A stretch of DNA of 64,000 nt from Euphorbia lathyris (taxonomy: Eukaryota > Streptophyta > Magnoliopsida > Malpighiales > Euphorbiaceae): positions 78,602,610 to 78,666,609 of the forward strand of contig NC_088917.1 in the NCBI RefSeq assembly GCF_963576675.1, written 5' to 3'. Shown here one piece after another: positions 9,921-22,338 of this stretch. Under the pieces are notes generated by a model. The model saw nothing but the letters and a program-made list of their open reading frames with translations. It did no database searches and had not been told where the DNA came from. The stretch's first letter is position 1; each line of letters opens with the position of its first letter. The position numbers and the translations under genes were made by a program.

Positions 9921-12894
9921 CTACTTTTGTTTGCCATTGCCCTTGTGTTGCTGCTGACTAACTGAGGCTTGCTGAGTTCTTGGGGCTTGTTCTTTCTCCC
10001 CCGTTTTTCCATCACCAGGTTTGGGAATGAAGGTGGCTTCAATGGCAGCTTGAGTTAGGCGTTGAGAGAATGCCTTTAGCTTTTTCGTGCTTTCATTCAT
10101 TCCATCGAAGATAGGAACACCATCATCCACAATGGATCGAGGAATTCCAATAGAGGCAGCACTCAGCATACTCAAAACAGCGGCTTGAGACTTGCCAATC
10201 CAGTGCATGGTTTCAGTGAGCATGGCAAAGGCTTGGTGAAACATTTTGAGCAATGAGGAGTCATAATACTCACGCTGATCGTTGATTTTGCGCACATTGC
10301 TAAAAGTTGCTCGAGAATACTTGAGAATCTCGTTAGTCTTAAGCTCGTCAGTTGCCATTTCTTGTCGGTTTAAGTTCAGCAGACGTACAGCTTCGCTGAT
10401 TTTCTCGATAGAGCACTGAGAGGAGTTGGACAGCTGGTTATTGGTTTTCTCTTGCTCGGTGTGAAGCTGGCTGAAGAGATTATGTACTTCGGCGGAAGTG
10501 GCATATGCTGAGTTCGCAGCTGACAGTTGATGAAACTCCCTTTGGAGTGAGTTTATATGGTTGACCATTGTCAGCTGGAGTTCGGCCAGCTTCAGTATAG
10601 AGTCCTTCTTGGGCTATTGAGTTTGTAGTGTAGTCATGACACTCAGAAGATCCTTCATACCTTTGATCTCCATAAGAAGCTGAGTGACAGACGAAAATGG
10701 AGTTGTCTCAACAGCGGTTGATTCAGGGGCATTGGCACTTTGTTGATAGAGGTCCTGGATAAGAGCTTGAGCTGAGTCTACAATTCTTCGACCAGACTCA
10801 GAGGCAATGAGGTAGCTGAAAGATCCAGCTTGTGTTGGCCCAGATGCTGGAGGTGGAGTAGAACCGGATAGGGGCAGTGTTTGGTTCTGCTCGTTATTGG
10901 AAGGCCCAGCATTGTCAGCGGCTGGCCTAGTATTAGTATTGTCAGTGGAAATTGACTGATTTTGAGTCTGCTCATTTAGATGGGGAAGTGGAAGATCAGA
11001 AGAAGGAGTAGCTTGCTCAGTGTCAGGCTAAAGCTGACTAGATGATGGAAGGTTAGGAAGTTCAGTATCCACCTGAGCAGGAAGTTCCTTATCTTTCTCA
11101 ATAGTTTGAGGAGCGGAGTCATCGAGCACTTTCTCGGCATTGCTTTGGTCGGCATGTTCCTTCTGAGAAACAGAGGCTTGATTTTCTTCAGACTCTGGTT
11201 GAGGCACAGGTGTGTTGGAGAAGTATTTAAGTTGGACATCTGTAAGATCGGGAATCTCATCCCTCAGTGGTGAGTCACCCATGATGTCAATGACGGGTGG
11301 TTTGAAGGCTTTCCTCTTTCTCAATCTCCTAAGCTTCGGAGGAGTAGGGTCACACGGAATGGACTCAATTGAGTCAGTGGGTAAGGCATCCCTTTGCATA
11401 GCAGGAGCATTTTCTTGGTGCTCAGTTTCTTCTTCATCATCAACCAACTCAGTGTTGATTGGTTCAAGATGCTCATCATTTGCTGGTTCCTCAGTGTCAT
11501 CCTGACCACTTTCTTCTTCTTCTTCAGACTCATCATCATCCAGTTCTTCTTCCTCTAACTGGTCATCCAACTCTTCTTCCTCATCAAACTGACCACCCAA
11601 CTGGTCTTGGTATTGTTCTTCCTCATCCTGTTGCTCAGCGTCAATCCCTTGACTCTGTGCATAGTGTGAGTTAGGAGGAACGACGATGTCTGTCGACATG
11701 GCCTCAATAGGTCTTAACTCAAAGTTGAGCTTCTTCTTCTTCTTTAATGGTTGGTCATCAACCACTCTTTCTTCTGTTTCAGACTCAGCTTGCCTAGGTC
11801 GTTTCGAAGCTGACCTAGATCCACCCGGACTTTGCTGAGTTTGCTTTGTTCCTTTACATACAACTTTGATCCTCTTTGGGGTAGAGGCAGCTCCTTTAGA
11901 CGTGCTTTGCACATCTTTCCTCTTCCTTTGTGTTCTGCCCTTTCTAATCACAGCCCCCTCAGCGTTTTCACCTTCAGCGTTCTGGACAGCTGCTCCTTTT
12001 CCTTCCTTCACCATAATAGGGAGGTCATGTGCCAAACCAAATAGGGCAGCAGCTGTAATTTCGGTTCCCTGAACTCGAATTTCCGAAACTGTGTCCACTT
12101 TGTGATCCTGGAGGATTCGCGTGATGAAGGAGCCCAGCCTAAGGGTTCCAGTACTTCGTAGAAACCCACCAATGATGAAGATAGGCATATTGATCGGCGT
12201 GCAGGTCAGCATGTGCCATATGAAGCACTGCTCGAAGTTGGTTGCTGAGTTGGTGCAGTTGATTTTGGGGTAGAGGAAATTTGTCAGTATGTAATGGGCC
12301 ATCTTTTGATGCTGACCCATGGAAGTGCTTGAAATTTCACCTACATGACCCTCAGGTTTGCAGAAGGTCTTAACGTAATTTGTTTTTTCATGGTCACCTA
12401 ACTTACAAAGTATAGCTCCTTCGTTTTTTTAATTTGAACAGTGAGGCAAGGTACGCTGGGTTGATGGAGATGTTCTTTCCTCGAACATTAGTTGCTAAGT
12501 AGTTCCTGTTGTCATTTGCGACTCTCAAGTTGGCGTAGAATTCACGTACTAACTCAGGGTAAGTGGGATCCCGAACTGAGAACAGCTCGGTCCAGCCATT
12601 GTTCTTGATCCATTCACAGAAAGGTTGCTCGGCCTCCACAAATCCTTTTGAGAACCACCGCGATTGGTCAATCTTCCACCCCCTCACACTCTCGAAGACT
12701 TGAGTGTAGGTGCGTTGTACTACTTTCTTACCCTTGTCCTTTTGCTGCGGTTTCCCTTTGGAGGAGGCAGCTTGAGCTTTCTTGCTCGGCGTAGTAGCTC
12801 CATCGTGGTCACGCTAAGTAGGAGAAGTAGGGTTTTCATCGGAGCGGTCATGGGATAGACCGGCACCGGAGATGTTTAGAGAAGCTCTTGTCAT
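9921..12894 (-). pseudogene. Sir-1 ORF3 (post-pol gene, function unknown)
   Basis: From ATG at 12894 to the TAG at 9921-9923 it aligns with Sir-2 ORF3. The N-terminal region (WFSKGFVEAEQPF, VREFYANLRVANDN, then NFEQCFIWHMLT and FLRSTGTLRLGS) resembles what is listed as a 'putative plant transposon protein domain' (recalled family, not searched). Next come basic clusters (TPKRIKV, PLKKKKKL) that could be nuclear signals, a long Glu/Asp tract, and a helix-rich C-terminus (LSAANSAYATS, CSIEKISEAVRLLNLN). A TAG near 12816, a frameshift near 12420 and breaks between about 11030 and 10570 disable it. No signal peptide or transmembrane segment is obvious, which argues against an envelope protein. 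Confidence 0.75.
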
Positions 12895-13358
12895 ATTCTC
12901 AGAGAAGTTTTGGGAATTCTTGAGAGAGAGAGTATAGATGCCAAAGCTTTCTAAGCGTAAAGAAACAAAAGTGGGAATTCATCCACTATTTATAGAGATG
13001 TTGAGTTAATCCGAGGTGTTGGGTTGTTCGTCTTACCTCGAGATTCTCAATCGACAAAGATTCTGGCATCTATGACACATACGGCGCGTGTGTTTTATAA
13101 TTATAGCCTATACGTCATCTTAGGTGGCTATTTAATTCGCGTGCTTTGCATTTAAGGTTTGCAACGGCTCTTTACTCAGTGTTAAGAATTTCAAGCGTTT
13201 AAAATTCTGAGTAGTCAGTGTTATGCAAAGGAATAGATATAATGCGTAGAAGCTTATCTTGAGGTAAATACTTAGCATATATATTTATCTACTCAGCATG
13301 TAATATCACAAATCATTCATCAAGGAAATTCACTCAGCATGCATACTATACTTGGAAT
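12895..13358 (-). other. Sir-1 spacer between pol and ORF3
   Basis: 464 bp, non-coding, homologous to 49005-49464 of Sir-2. Close to ORF3, on the minus strand, a pyrimidine-rich tract precedes the ATG. No TATA box that I would trust. Confidence 0.5.
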
Positions 13359-14747
13359 TTATTGAAGAGGATTAAACATACCAATGGCTTCTCTAAGTAT
13401 GTTGAATTGCTCATGAGCCAGTGGCTTTGTGAAGATATCAGCAAGCTGCTCATCCGTTGGGAGATAGGTCAGCTTGATCTCACCTTTGAGTACATGGTCT
13501 CTAATGAAGTGATGTCTGATGCTGACATGCTTCATCCTGCTGTGCTGGATTGGGTTCTTTGACAGATCAATTGCACTTTTGTTGTCACATTTGACTTCAA
13601 TTGTTTTAGTCTGAACACCATAATCTTCAAGCTGTTGCTTAATCCATAGGACTTGAGCAACACAGCTTCCAGCAGCAATGTACTCAACTTCAGTGGTTGA
13701 CAGGGCTACCGACGCCTGCTTCTTGCTGAACCAGGACACAAGACAGCTCCCAAGGAAGTGGCATCCTCCTGAGGTGCTTTTTCGTTCAAGCTTGTCTCGT
13801 CCGTAGTCAGCGTCAGTGTATCCAAGAAGTGTGAAATCTGAAGTATTGGGATACCATAAACATGCATTCACTGAGCCTTGCAAATATCTAAGGATTCTTT
13901 TTACAGCTATGTAATGAGATTCCTTAGAGTTAGATTGATATCTAGCACAATAACATACTAAGAACTGAATGTCCGGTCTACTCGCTGTTAAGTAAAGTAG
14001 AGAGCCTATCACACCTCGATACAGTCTGCTGTCTACCGACTTACCATTCTCATCAGCGCAGAGGACAGTGTTAGTGCCCATTGGAGTAGATATTGGCTTA
14101 CAATTTTCAAGTTCATATTTCTTCAATATCTCCTTAGCGTACTTAGTTTGACTTATGAAGATGCCATTTTTCCCTTGTTTGATTTGAAGTCCAAGGAAGA
14201 AGTTGAGTTCTCCCATCATTGACATTTCAAACTCGGTTTGCATCTGCTTGCTAAATTCCTTGCACATTGACTCGTTAGTGGCACCAAAAATAATGTCATC
14301 AACATATATCTGAGCCAGTAGGGTATCTTTACCCTTCCTCTTAATGAATAAGGTTGTATCAGCTTTACCTCTGACATAATTTCTAGTCAGCAGGAAACTG
14401 GTCAGCCTCTCACACCAAGCACGTGGTGCTTGCTTGAGGCCATACAGAGCCTTTTTGAGTTTATAAACGTGGTTTGGGAACTTGGGGTCCTCAAACCCTG
14501 GAGGCTGATTAACATAAACTTCCTCGTTTATAACTCCATTAAGAAATGCACTCTTAACATCCATTTGAAACAATTTAAAGTTCATATAAGATGCATATGC
14601 ACATAAAATTCTTATACCCTCTAGCCTTGCCACTGGGGAAAAGGTCTCACCATAGTCAATACCTTTTTGCTGATTGTAGCCCTGAGCTACAAGTCTTGCT
14701 TTGTTTCTGACCACGTTCCCTTGTTCATCCAGCTTGTTGCGGAAGAT
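13359..14747 (-). pseudogene. Sir-1 pol, 3' part (reverse transcriptase and RNase H)
   Basis: 451-codon frame from 14714 to the TAG/TAA-type end at 13359, continuous with upstream codons to the solo-LTR junction. It shows RT motifs [19 protein letters not shown] and [10 protein letters not shown], the catalytic YVDD at residues 137-140 and [11 protein letters not shown], then RNase H (YTDADYGRD, ALSTTEVEYIAA, KCDNKSAIDLSKNP). This is the typical Sirevirus form of the copia RT and RNase H. The reading frame itself is intact; it is separated from integrase by the 2-kb solo LTR. Confidence 0.93.
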
Positions 14748-14752
14748 CCATC

Positions 14753-16821
14753 TGAAGGAAATTAAGGCTAAGGTATAGCAGCGGAAATATAAAAATTTTA
14801 GCCTACTTCCTTTTAACCATAGGATCCATTAATCGTTATTTCATATAAAGAGGGATAAGAAGAAATACCTTTCGATGATCAATCTACCGTTGCAAACGAA
14901 GTGCCCACAACTTCAAAGGAGATGTAAACTGTTTACCAATCTGCCCCTATCCGAAACAGACCTTCCAGACCTCCGAACGGCAATCCCTTCGGTGGAAACG
15001 TGGAAGAATATGTCTAGAAGCTACTGTCCAAAAATCGCGACGATCCGACGGTTCAATCTCCAGTAATCCTCGAAATAGTGAACTGACCTGATGTAGGCGA
15101 AGAAAAACGAATTTCTCCCTTTTGATTGTTTTTCCTTCTTTCGTGAACACGGTGAGATTAAGTTAGAATCAACCCTTATGAGATGCAACCAAAATAGATT
15201 GCCTCTAATAAACCAACACAAGATCAAAGAGAAAGAGGGATGAATAAGATTAATCAATCGATGGAATGCTGTATGAATTCTTGTTCACGAACTTGGGAAT
15301 AGAATTCTTTTCTCGCTCTAAAATAGCAATTTCGAAAATCACTTATAGGGGAGGGATAGGCTTAGTCGAAATTCACTATAGGGAGGGGTATATATATTAG
15401 CTTGTATCTAAACCCTAGTTAGATAGGAATAGGTTACTTAATAAGAATCCAATTCGGAAAAGGATTCCTAATTATTATCTCACTATATATCTAATATATT
15501 TAGGATAATAATAAATAACCTAATTGGATAATAATAGGAGAATATTAATCTAATTAAAACTCCTAATTAAATTATCTCTTAATTAATTTAATTCATAATC
15601 CTAATCTAATTAGGATTAATGGAATAAAATTAATTCCTTACTAATACATATAAATTTCGGCCCCCTCCTTGTATTTGAGCCTTACTGGGCTTAATTGGGC
15701 TTCCATCTATTAATCATATCCATCTCTCTTTTGGTTCCAAGTCTTATGTGTGATCCATTAGGTCCTTACTACTTCTGGCCGTATGCAACCTATTAAATTA
15801 ATTTCTTCAAGAATTATATTTAATCCCTTGCATAACGGAATGATGTACAGAGTATGTTATTGGCAAGTCCATAATCATTCCCCCAGAGTCCGTTAAGAAG
15901 ACAGGTTGATTCTGTCGTTAACCCTTCCGTATTAGTTACGGTATAATACGATCCTTTATCAACTACATCCTTGAACTGAATCTTATGACTATGGGTAATG
16001 TCAAGTCACATATAGCGAGACGTTCGTTTTACTTGTTATTGGCCGAGTCAACTCAAAAAGATAGGCTAAGTGAAATCCGAATTTCTACTCTTAAGCTATC
16101 ACCTTGCAAGGGTTTAGAGTCGAGTCTTCCACAAGCGATCCTTGGATGTATCTCCCATTAATCGGGAGTGATAAATGCTCAATCCAATGTATAACTACCC
16201 TAAAATTACTTCCTGTGACACCCAACCTTTGCAGTTCACACCCCAGAGTCATCTCTGTTAAGGATCGTGGGACCACAGGATCAAAGTCTCACATTCAGTA
16301 ATTCAGGATGACCAATTAACATTCCTTTGAGTCTGAGGATTAGTTATACCTATTAATACCAATGAGATGAAAAGTTGACAAGGATGAATCTACCCATCCT
16401 GTTATCTCAAGTCGGATCCCCAATCCTAATGAACAACGTTTCACCGGATCTATGTAACTATCCAGATATCTATATATGTGAAGCTTGTGAGATCAGCTTT
16501 CTGTCGGACAGAAGACATTGTTACATACAAGTCTCAACTATGATATATCAATCCTAAATATATCACTTGACTTGGGGTGGTTTTAAGTTTATTAGTTTAT
16601 TATAAAGTTTTGTCTCACTTCATGCTTGTATGAACACTTTATAATCACTTTAAACAAACTTACGGATTTCCTTTTATTAGACTTTATTTAGTGCTTAAAA
16701 GGGATTGCCTTTATATAGTTATAAAACATATATCTCATTAAAACAAATGATATAAAGAACAATTCATTTACAATAAGTTTGTATCCTGCAACAATTGACT
16801 ATAGGACACAAAACCCCAACA
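14753..16821 (-). repeat. Solo LTR of the Ang family inside Sir-1 pol
   Basis: 2,069 bp; minus-strand start TGTTGGGG at 16821. It matches the LTRs of Ang-1 along its length. Exact target duplication CCATC at 14748-14752 and 16822-16826, inside the codons between integrase and RT (CAAGATGG). The distal end reads TTCCTTCA instead of the family TTCCAACA. No internal sequence remains, so a full element inserted and later recombined to a single LTR. Confidence 0.93.
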
Positions 16822-16826
16822 CCATC

Positions 16827-18560
16827 TTGTTCCTATGGTCTTCTGGCTTCTTGGTTTTGGCACTAGATCCCATACTTCATTTCGTCTGAACTGATCAAGT
16901 TCTTCTTGCATTGCATTCATCCAGTATTCGTCATACTCAGCTTCAGCAAAATTCTTTGGTTTCTGAATTGAGACGAATGCTACGTTGCTGAGGTATCTCC
17001 TAAGTTGATTTCTCGTCATCAGGGTATTCTCAGCGGCATCAAGAATGGCACTTTCTGAGTGACCTCTTGGTATCCTAATCTCCTTTGGTAGATTGATGTC
17101 TTGCGCTGGCTGTGTTTCAACAATCTCTGTAGGTGTAGATTGGTCAGTGAAAGTAATTTGAGTTTCACTTTTACCTTTGGTCAGCCCTTGAGGAAATGAC
17201 TCGGCGGCTGTTTCTTGGTCAGCGGGTGCTGAGTGTGGATCATCCTCGGTCAATGGCTGGTATCTTCCTGCAGGGTTAGTTTCATCGAACTCAACATGTA
17301 CTGACTCTTCTAAGACTTGAGTTCGTTTATTGAAAACTCTATATGCTTTGCTGTTTGTTGAGTAGCCTAAAAAGATAGCTTCATCAGCTTTTGAGTCAAA
17401 CTTAGCTAGGCTATCTTTGGTATTTAAGATAAAACATTTACAGCCAAAGGCACGAAAGTATCCAATGTTGGGCTTCATCCTTTCCAAAGTTCGTAAGGAG
17501 TTTTCTTTAGTATAGGTCTAACAAGAGCCCTATTAAAAATATAGCACGATGTGTTGATAGCTTCTCCCCAAAAGTACTTTGGAAGCCTATGCTCACTCAG
17601 CATTGTCCTGGCTATTTCAACCAAGGTTCTGTTTTTCCTTTCAACAACCCCATTTTGTTGAGGCGTTCTAGGAGCAGAGAAATTATGGTCAATGCCGTTG
17701 GTTTCAAAGAATTCAACAAACTGTTGGTTCTTGAATTCTCCACCATTATCACTTCGGATGTGAGCTAACTTAAGGTCTTTATCATTTTCAAGTTTTCTTA
17801 CCAAATTTGAAAATGTCTCAAAGGTTTCATCCTTGCTACTCATCAAGATGATCCAAGTGTACCGAGAAAAGTCATCTACAATGACCAAGGAAAATCTTCT
17901 TCCACCCAAGCTCAGCGGCTGGACTGGACCGAAGAGATCCAAGTGTAGTAACTCTAATGGACGCTTAGTTGAGACAATGTTTTTACTATGGAAAGATTGT
18001 TTGGTTTGTTTTCCAGCTTGGCAAGCGTGGCATAGTTGATCTTTTTCAAATTTAAGTTCTGGCAGACCCTCAACCAATTGCTTTCTTGCTAATTTGGCCA
18101 GGAGGTCCATGCTTACATGACCAAGTCTCCTGTGCCATAGCCAGGAATTTTCTTCCTTTGATACTAAGCATACAGTTTTTGAAAACTTCTTTTCCAAGTT
18201 CAGCATAAAGACATTATCAATACGAGGGGCAGTTAAAATTAACTCATTTGTTTTGCCCTCGAATATTTTACATCCAGAGTCATCAAATATAACTTTTCTC
18301 CCATTGTCACATAGCTGAGCTACACTGAGTAAGTTATATTTGAGTCCGCTGACTAGGGAGACTGACTCAATAGTAGGATTACCACCAATGGTTCCTGACC
18401 CTACTATCTTACCTTTCTTGTTGTCTCCAAAACTTACACTTCCTCCTCGTTTACGCACAAACGTGATGAACTGAGTTTCATCACCGGTCATATGCCTCGA
18501 GCATGCGCTGTCAATGTACCACATCTTTGACTTCTCAGCACACCTCAGGCTTACCTGCAA
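16827..18560 (-). pseudogene. Sir-1 pol, 5' part (protease and integrase)
   Basis: Begins MQVSLRC; the start codon is now TTG (18560) where Sir-2 and Sir-L have ATG. Protease motif IDSACSRHMTG at residues 16-26; pre-integrase zinc residues H143, H148, C177, C180; integrase triad D208, D271, E307 with the classic 35-residue D-E spacing (HLDLFGP, RSDNGGEF, NGVVERKN). A one-base deletion after TPYELWKG (about 17480) shifts the frame; the C-terminal integrase region (GYSTNSKAYRVFNKRT, IPRGHSESAILD) continues in the other frame to the solo LTR. Integrase inserts the cDNA into the host chromosome. Confidence 0.92.
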
Positions 18561-18565
18561 TATAG

Positions 18566-20307
18566 CTAGTTGCTTTTAGGTACCCAATTCTTTTTGGGTC
18601 CTTGCTTGTTAGGTTCAATAGGTAAAGCATCATATTTTATTTTATGACGACATACTTGGACAGTATGTCCATTCTTTCCACAGAAGTCACAGCTGACCTT
18701 CCGTTTAGGATGTCTCACTGACTGGTCAGCACCCCAGTGCTGAGCGTACCAGCACACCTTTGTGGTGTGTCCTTTCTTCCCACAGAAGTCACACTGGACA
18801 TTCCGCTGAGGATTCCATCTCTGCTGACTAGTACTTCGGTACTCAGTGTTCAGAGGATTATTTCTTTTATTCGGAACCTTAAGTTGGTTCTGAATTGATG
18901 TGACGTCCTTCCTCAGTTTCTTAGAATCTGATTGGACCTCAGTGACACACTTTTGCATGATTTCTACATTACTATGCAAAATCGAAGTGTCCTGGAGAAT
19001 ATATCGAAGGTCACTCAGTTTGACCTCCTCAACCTCGTCACATCGCCTGCTGAGTGCTCTAACCTTTTTATTACACTTTTTGACAAGTCTATAAAGGTCT
19101 CTCAGGGCATTAACCATTTCATTTCTGAGCAAGGGTAGTGATATTACCTCAGTTGAGTGTTCCTCATCGTCAGATGCAATGGAGGGGTCAGCATGCTCAG
19201 AAACACAAGGCTCAGCAAGCTCATCTGCCATGAAGCAGATCTTTGCTGACTCAGTGGCATCAGCTTCAAATGATGATGAATCATCACTATCACTCCAGGT
19301 TGCCACCATTGCCTTCTTTCCGCTCTTCCTTTCTTTCCTCAACGAGGGACAGCTTGACTTGATATGGCCAGTTTGATGACATTCAAAGCATGTAATGGGC
19401 TTTGAGCTGTCCTCTTGTACTTGCTGTCGCTAGAGTCAACTTTGTACTTATCAAACTTCTTGTAAGGCTTCTTAGAATATTTGTCATTCTTTTTGAACAG
19501 CCTTTTCATCTTTCTAGTGAACATAGTCATTTCTTCATCATCTATTGAGCTCCCTTTAGTGGAGTCAGCTTTCATGACAAGAGACTTTTGCTTCTTGTCT
19601 TCAGACTTTTCCTTCACCTCAAAATTCTTCATTGAGATCTCATGGGTCAGCAGTGAGCCAATGAGTTCATCATACTTATAGGTGGTTAAGTCTTGAGCTT
19701 CCTCAACAGCAGTTTTCTTTGCTTGCCAGCTTTTAGGAAGACTCCTAAGAATCTTCTTAACTTGCTCTTCCTCAGTGAAGATCCTTCCAAGTCTCTTGAG
19801 CTCGTTGATGATGTTTGTGAACCTTGCGTTCATGTCAGAGATTCCTTCGTCATCATTCATCTCGAACAGCTCGTACAACCTCATGTGCTGGTTGACTTTG
19901 GATTCCTTCACCTTGTTGGTTCCTTCATAGGTAACCTCGAGCTTCTTCCAGATCTCCTGCACTGACTCACAACCTGAAATCTTATTGTATTCTGCAGCAT
20001 CTAACGCATAGTGAAGCATGTTTATAGCCGAAGCATGATTTTGTAGCTTCTTGAGATCATCCTCTGTCCATCTAGTCTCAGCTTTGACAACCGTTTGGCC
20101 ATCAATAGTTTCAACAGGAACAAATGGGCCTTGGACTATAGATAGCCACGCGCTCATGTTTGTTGCCTGAATGAAATTTTTCATTCTATTCTTCCAAAAG
20201 GTATAGTTAGACCCGAAGAATAGAGGAGGCCGAGTTATGGACAGACCCTCAGGTAAAATCTGAGTTGTCAGATTTCCTGGGAGAAACCGAGTGCCGTTCT
20301 CAGCCAT
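18566..20307 (-). pseudogene. Sir-1 gag
   Basis: From ATG at 20307. The N-terminus MAENGTRFLPGN and the DUF4219/UBN2-type gag region (NYTFWKNRMKNFI, LRSLPKSWQAKKTAVEEAQD) are intact. A small deletion near 19425 shifts the frame at the first zinc knuckle; downstream coding resumes in another frame with CDFCGKKGHTTKVC and CDFCGKNGHTVQVC, ending KKNWVPKSN and TAG at 18566. The stop is five bases before the pol start, in a different frame, the same arrangement as Sir-2. Confidence 0.92.
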
Positions 20308-20358
20308 AGTGGGGATCAGCTCAAGGTAGTTAAACCTTGCACAGTGAGCTTTTGCGTA

Positions 20359-20370
20359 GCTCTGATACCA
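20359..20370 (-). other. Sir-1 primer-binding site (tRNA-iMet)
   Basis: Minus-strand TGGTATCAGAGC two bases from the LTR end; complementary to initiator Met tRNA. Confidence 0.93.
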
Positions 20371-20372
20371 CT

Positions 20373-21699
20373 TGTTGGTCCCTGATAACGTGACAAGTTA
20401 GTTCCAAGGGGGGGATAGGAACTATTTAAAAATTTTATCCGTTAAGGCTGACTTCTTTTCTTATGAAAAGGATTACACAGCGTCACTAAGTGAATTCAAG
20501 ACACAAGCTTAGTCAACTTGTGACTAAGTCTGCTTCTTTACTTGAGTCAGGAGATAGCACTTAGAGTCTATTCCTGAACTCAGTTTCTTAGTAAACTTAA
20601 CTCAGCGTGAGCTCGTCACTTAGTCAGTTTTCAAAGCAAGCAATATATATTAAAGGAGTTTAAGGGTTGGAAAGATATTACTCAGCAGACTTATCCTGGT
20701 TCAGCCTCTCCGCCTACGTCCAGTCCCCGGAACTCATTCCGAGCTTTTTGAATTCTCTACTGAGCTCTTTAAAGGTAGAGCACGAAACCTTTTACAAATA
20801 GAAGCTGAGTATAACAAGAGTACCTTCCTCTATACCTCTACTCCCTCCTATATCTATGCTGAGTACTATAACCGAGTACTCAGCCTCTCCTTTCTATTCT
20901 TCTAGAAATGATAAAGTGTTTGTCCTAAACAACGATTGCTAAGACACTTTAGATGATTGGAAATCACTCTAGACTTTTACACAATAATATGGAAATTGGT
21001 GTAATGTATTTTCTTTGCTTTTCTCACAGAATCTTCGAGTATGAATTTGGTCAGCGTTTCGACAACTTGAAGTTTTGTATCGATTGAAGCAAATGGATGG
21101 CCTTTATATAGTGACACTTGAGACACCTAGTCATTTCGAATTTCGAAATAACCGTTGGAGGGAAACGGCTTCCTGTCGTTGTCACTCTGGGCGTGCTCAG
21201 CGTCGTTGGCCAATAGAATTCTTGCATCTTCTGTCTTCGTCAGTCTTCAGCAGAATGTTTCGCCATTTAAGGAAAAGTCCACGAGACAGCTTTCTGCGCC
21301 TTCTGAACTTTTCCCAAAGTAGAAATACTTTGTCAAGAAGTTGAACATTTCCTGCCGCTGTCCAGACTGCTTTGTCGTCCAACTCAGCAGCTTCTTCTTG
21401 AAGCTTTTGCCACGAAGGCTTCTCGATCCTTCTCTTGCTGAGTTGTCGTTTTAGTTGATACGGCTTCGTTTTGAATCTCTTGAGCCGAATGATGTTGATG
21501 TGTTGACTTGGGCTTGACTTCCACTTTATGGGCCTTTGGGCTTTTTAATCTCAATGTCTTATACACAATTAAACTCAACATTGAACAAACACATTAGTGT
21601 AAATAAATCAAAGCATTATAAATTTAATGTGTTAGAATATTTTTAGTATTACTTAAATAATTTTGTCAAATCAAAATCATGTGGAAAGGTGTTTCAACA
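20373..21699 (-). repeat. Sir-1 5' LTR (promoter LTR)
   Basis: 1,327 bp. Contains TATATAAAGG near 21105, CCGTT-N7-AACGG at 21152-21168, the perfect hairpin GCTGAGTACT-N7-AGTACTCAGC at 20858-20884 (in the transcribed part), and a 7-base G tract near the inner end flanked by GTTCC/GGAAC. Its outer end abuts CGGTC of the MULE TIR. Confidence 0.93.
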
Positions 21700-21704
21700 C
21701 GGTC

Positions 21705-21815
21705 AACATTGGTCAACCATGCCACATCATCACTATTAACCCTTTTGAATTAAAAAATGTTTCATATTACTGATGTCTTGACCTTTATACCCCTCCTGCT
21801 TAGTTTCCTGCAAAA
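21705..21815 (+). repeat. MULE-1 left TIR, inner part
   Basis: Continues the TIR after Sir-1. AACATTGGTCAACCATGCCA matches the complement of 63340-63375 almost base for base, as do the following ATCATCACTATT and GCTTAGTTTCC. Confidence 0.85.
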
Positions 21816-22338
21816 CTTACTTCGGGAACCGTTATCTCTCCCCCCAAAAAACGATCAGTATTCATCTCTTCTACTTACTCGATCACTTAGTCTCTTTCAG
21901 TTCATCTTCTTTCTTTCTTTTCTCGACATTGTTTCTCTGAAAAACCCTAGAAGACATTTAGAGACATTTCACTTCCTTTCGGTAAAGTTGTTCACCAATT
22001 CATCGTCGTTGTATCTTCATCGTCAAGTGGAAGCGGTACTTCGTGCATGTAAGTGAACTCTTCATCGCCGTTTTTATTTTATCTTCATCTTCGTCTGCAA
22101 GTGAGTTTTGTCTTCGTTTCGTCTGCGATTTATGTTATGTCATCCGTTTTTTCACTTTGTATTCTTTATATACGAACCCACATGTGGTAAATAAGTCGTT
22201 TGTTTTTTTTTGGGTTTTGCGATGCGTAGGACAAAGAATCTGCCTTTTTTGTGGTCCAGCATAAAGAAACCGTGCAATGTTTGAAATAGACAGACCATGT
22301 AAGTATAATATTATATGTTTTTTTTTGTATTTAATATA
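21816..22338 (+). other. MULE-1 5' untranslated region and probable first intron start
   Basis: Pyrimidine-rich leader (CTCTTCTACTTACTCGATCAC, CTTCATCGTCAAG), typical of a plant 5' UTR, with a possible donor GCATG|GTAAG-like site near 22045 (TGCATGTAAGTG). No convincing coding sequence. Ends at the ATATA target site of Ang-1 (22334-22338). Confidence 0.5.

Larger units (their letters stand above)
8046..21699 (-). mobile_element. Sir-1: Sirevirus-like Ty1/copia retrotransposon in the MULE TIR
   Basis: Complete minus-strand element. Both LTRs are 1,327 bp and the target duplication CGGTC is exact (8041-8045, 21700-21704). Order in its own direction: LTR, tRNA-iMet primer site, gag, pol, a third ORF, a cluster of polypurine tracts, LTR. 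A 2,069-bp solo LTR of the Ang family interrupts pol. Frameshifts in gag, pol and ORF3 make it non-autonomous. By eye the LTR pair differs at just under 30 positions, about 2%. The multiple GGGGGAG tracts and the post-pol ORF support Sirevirus assignment. Confidence 0.93.
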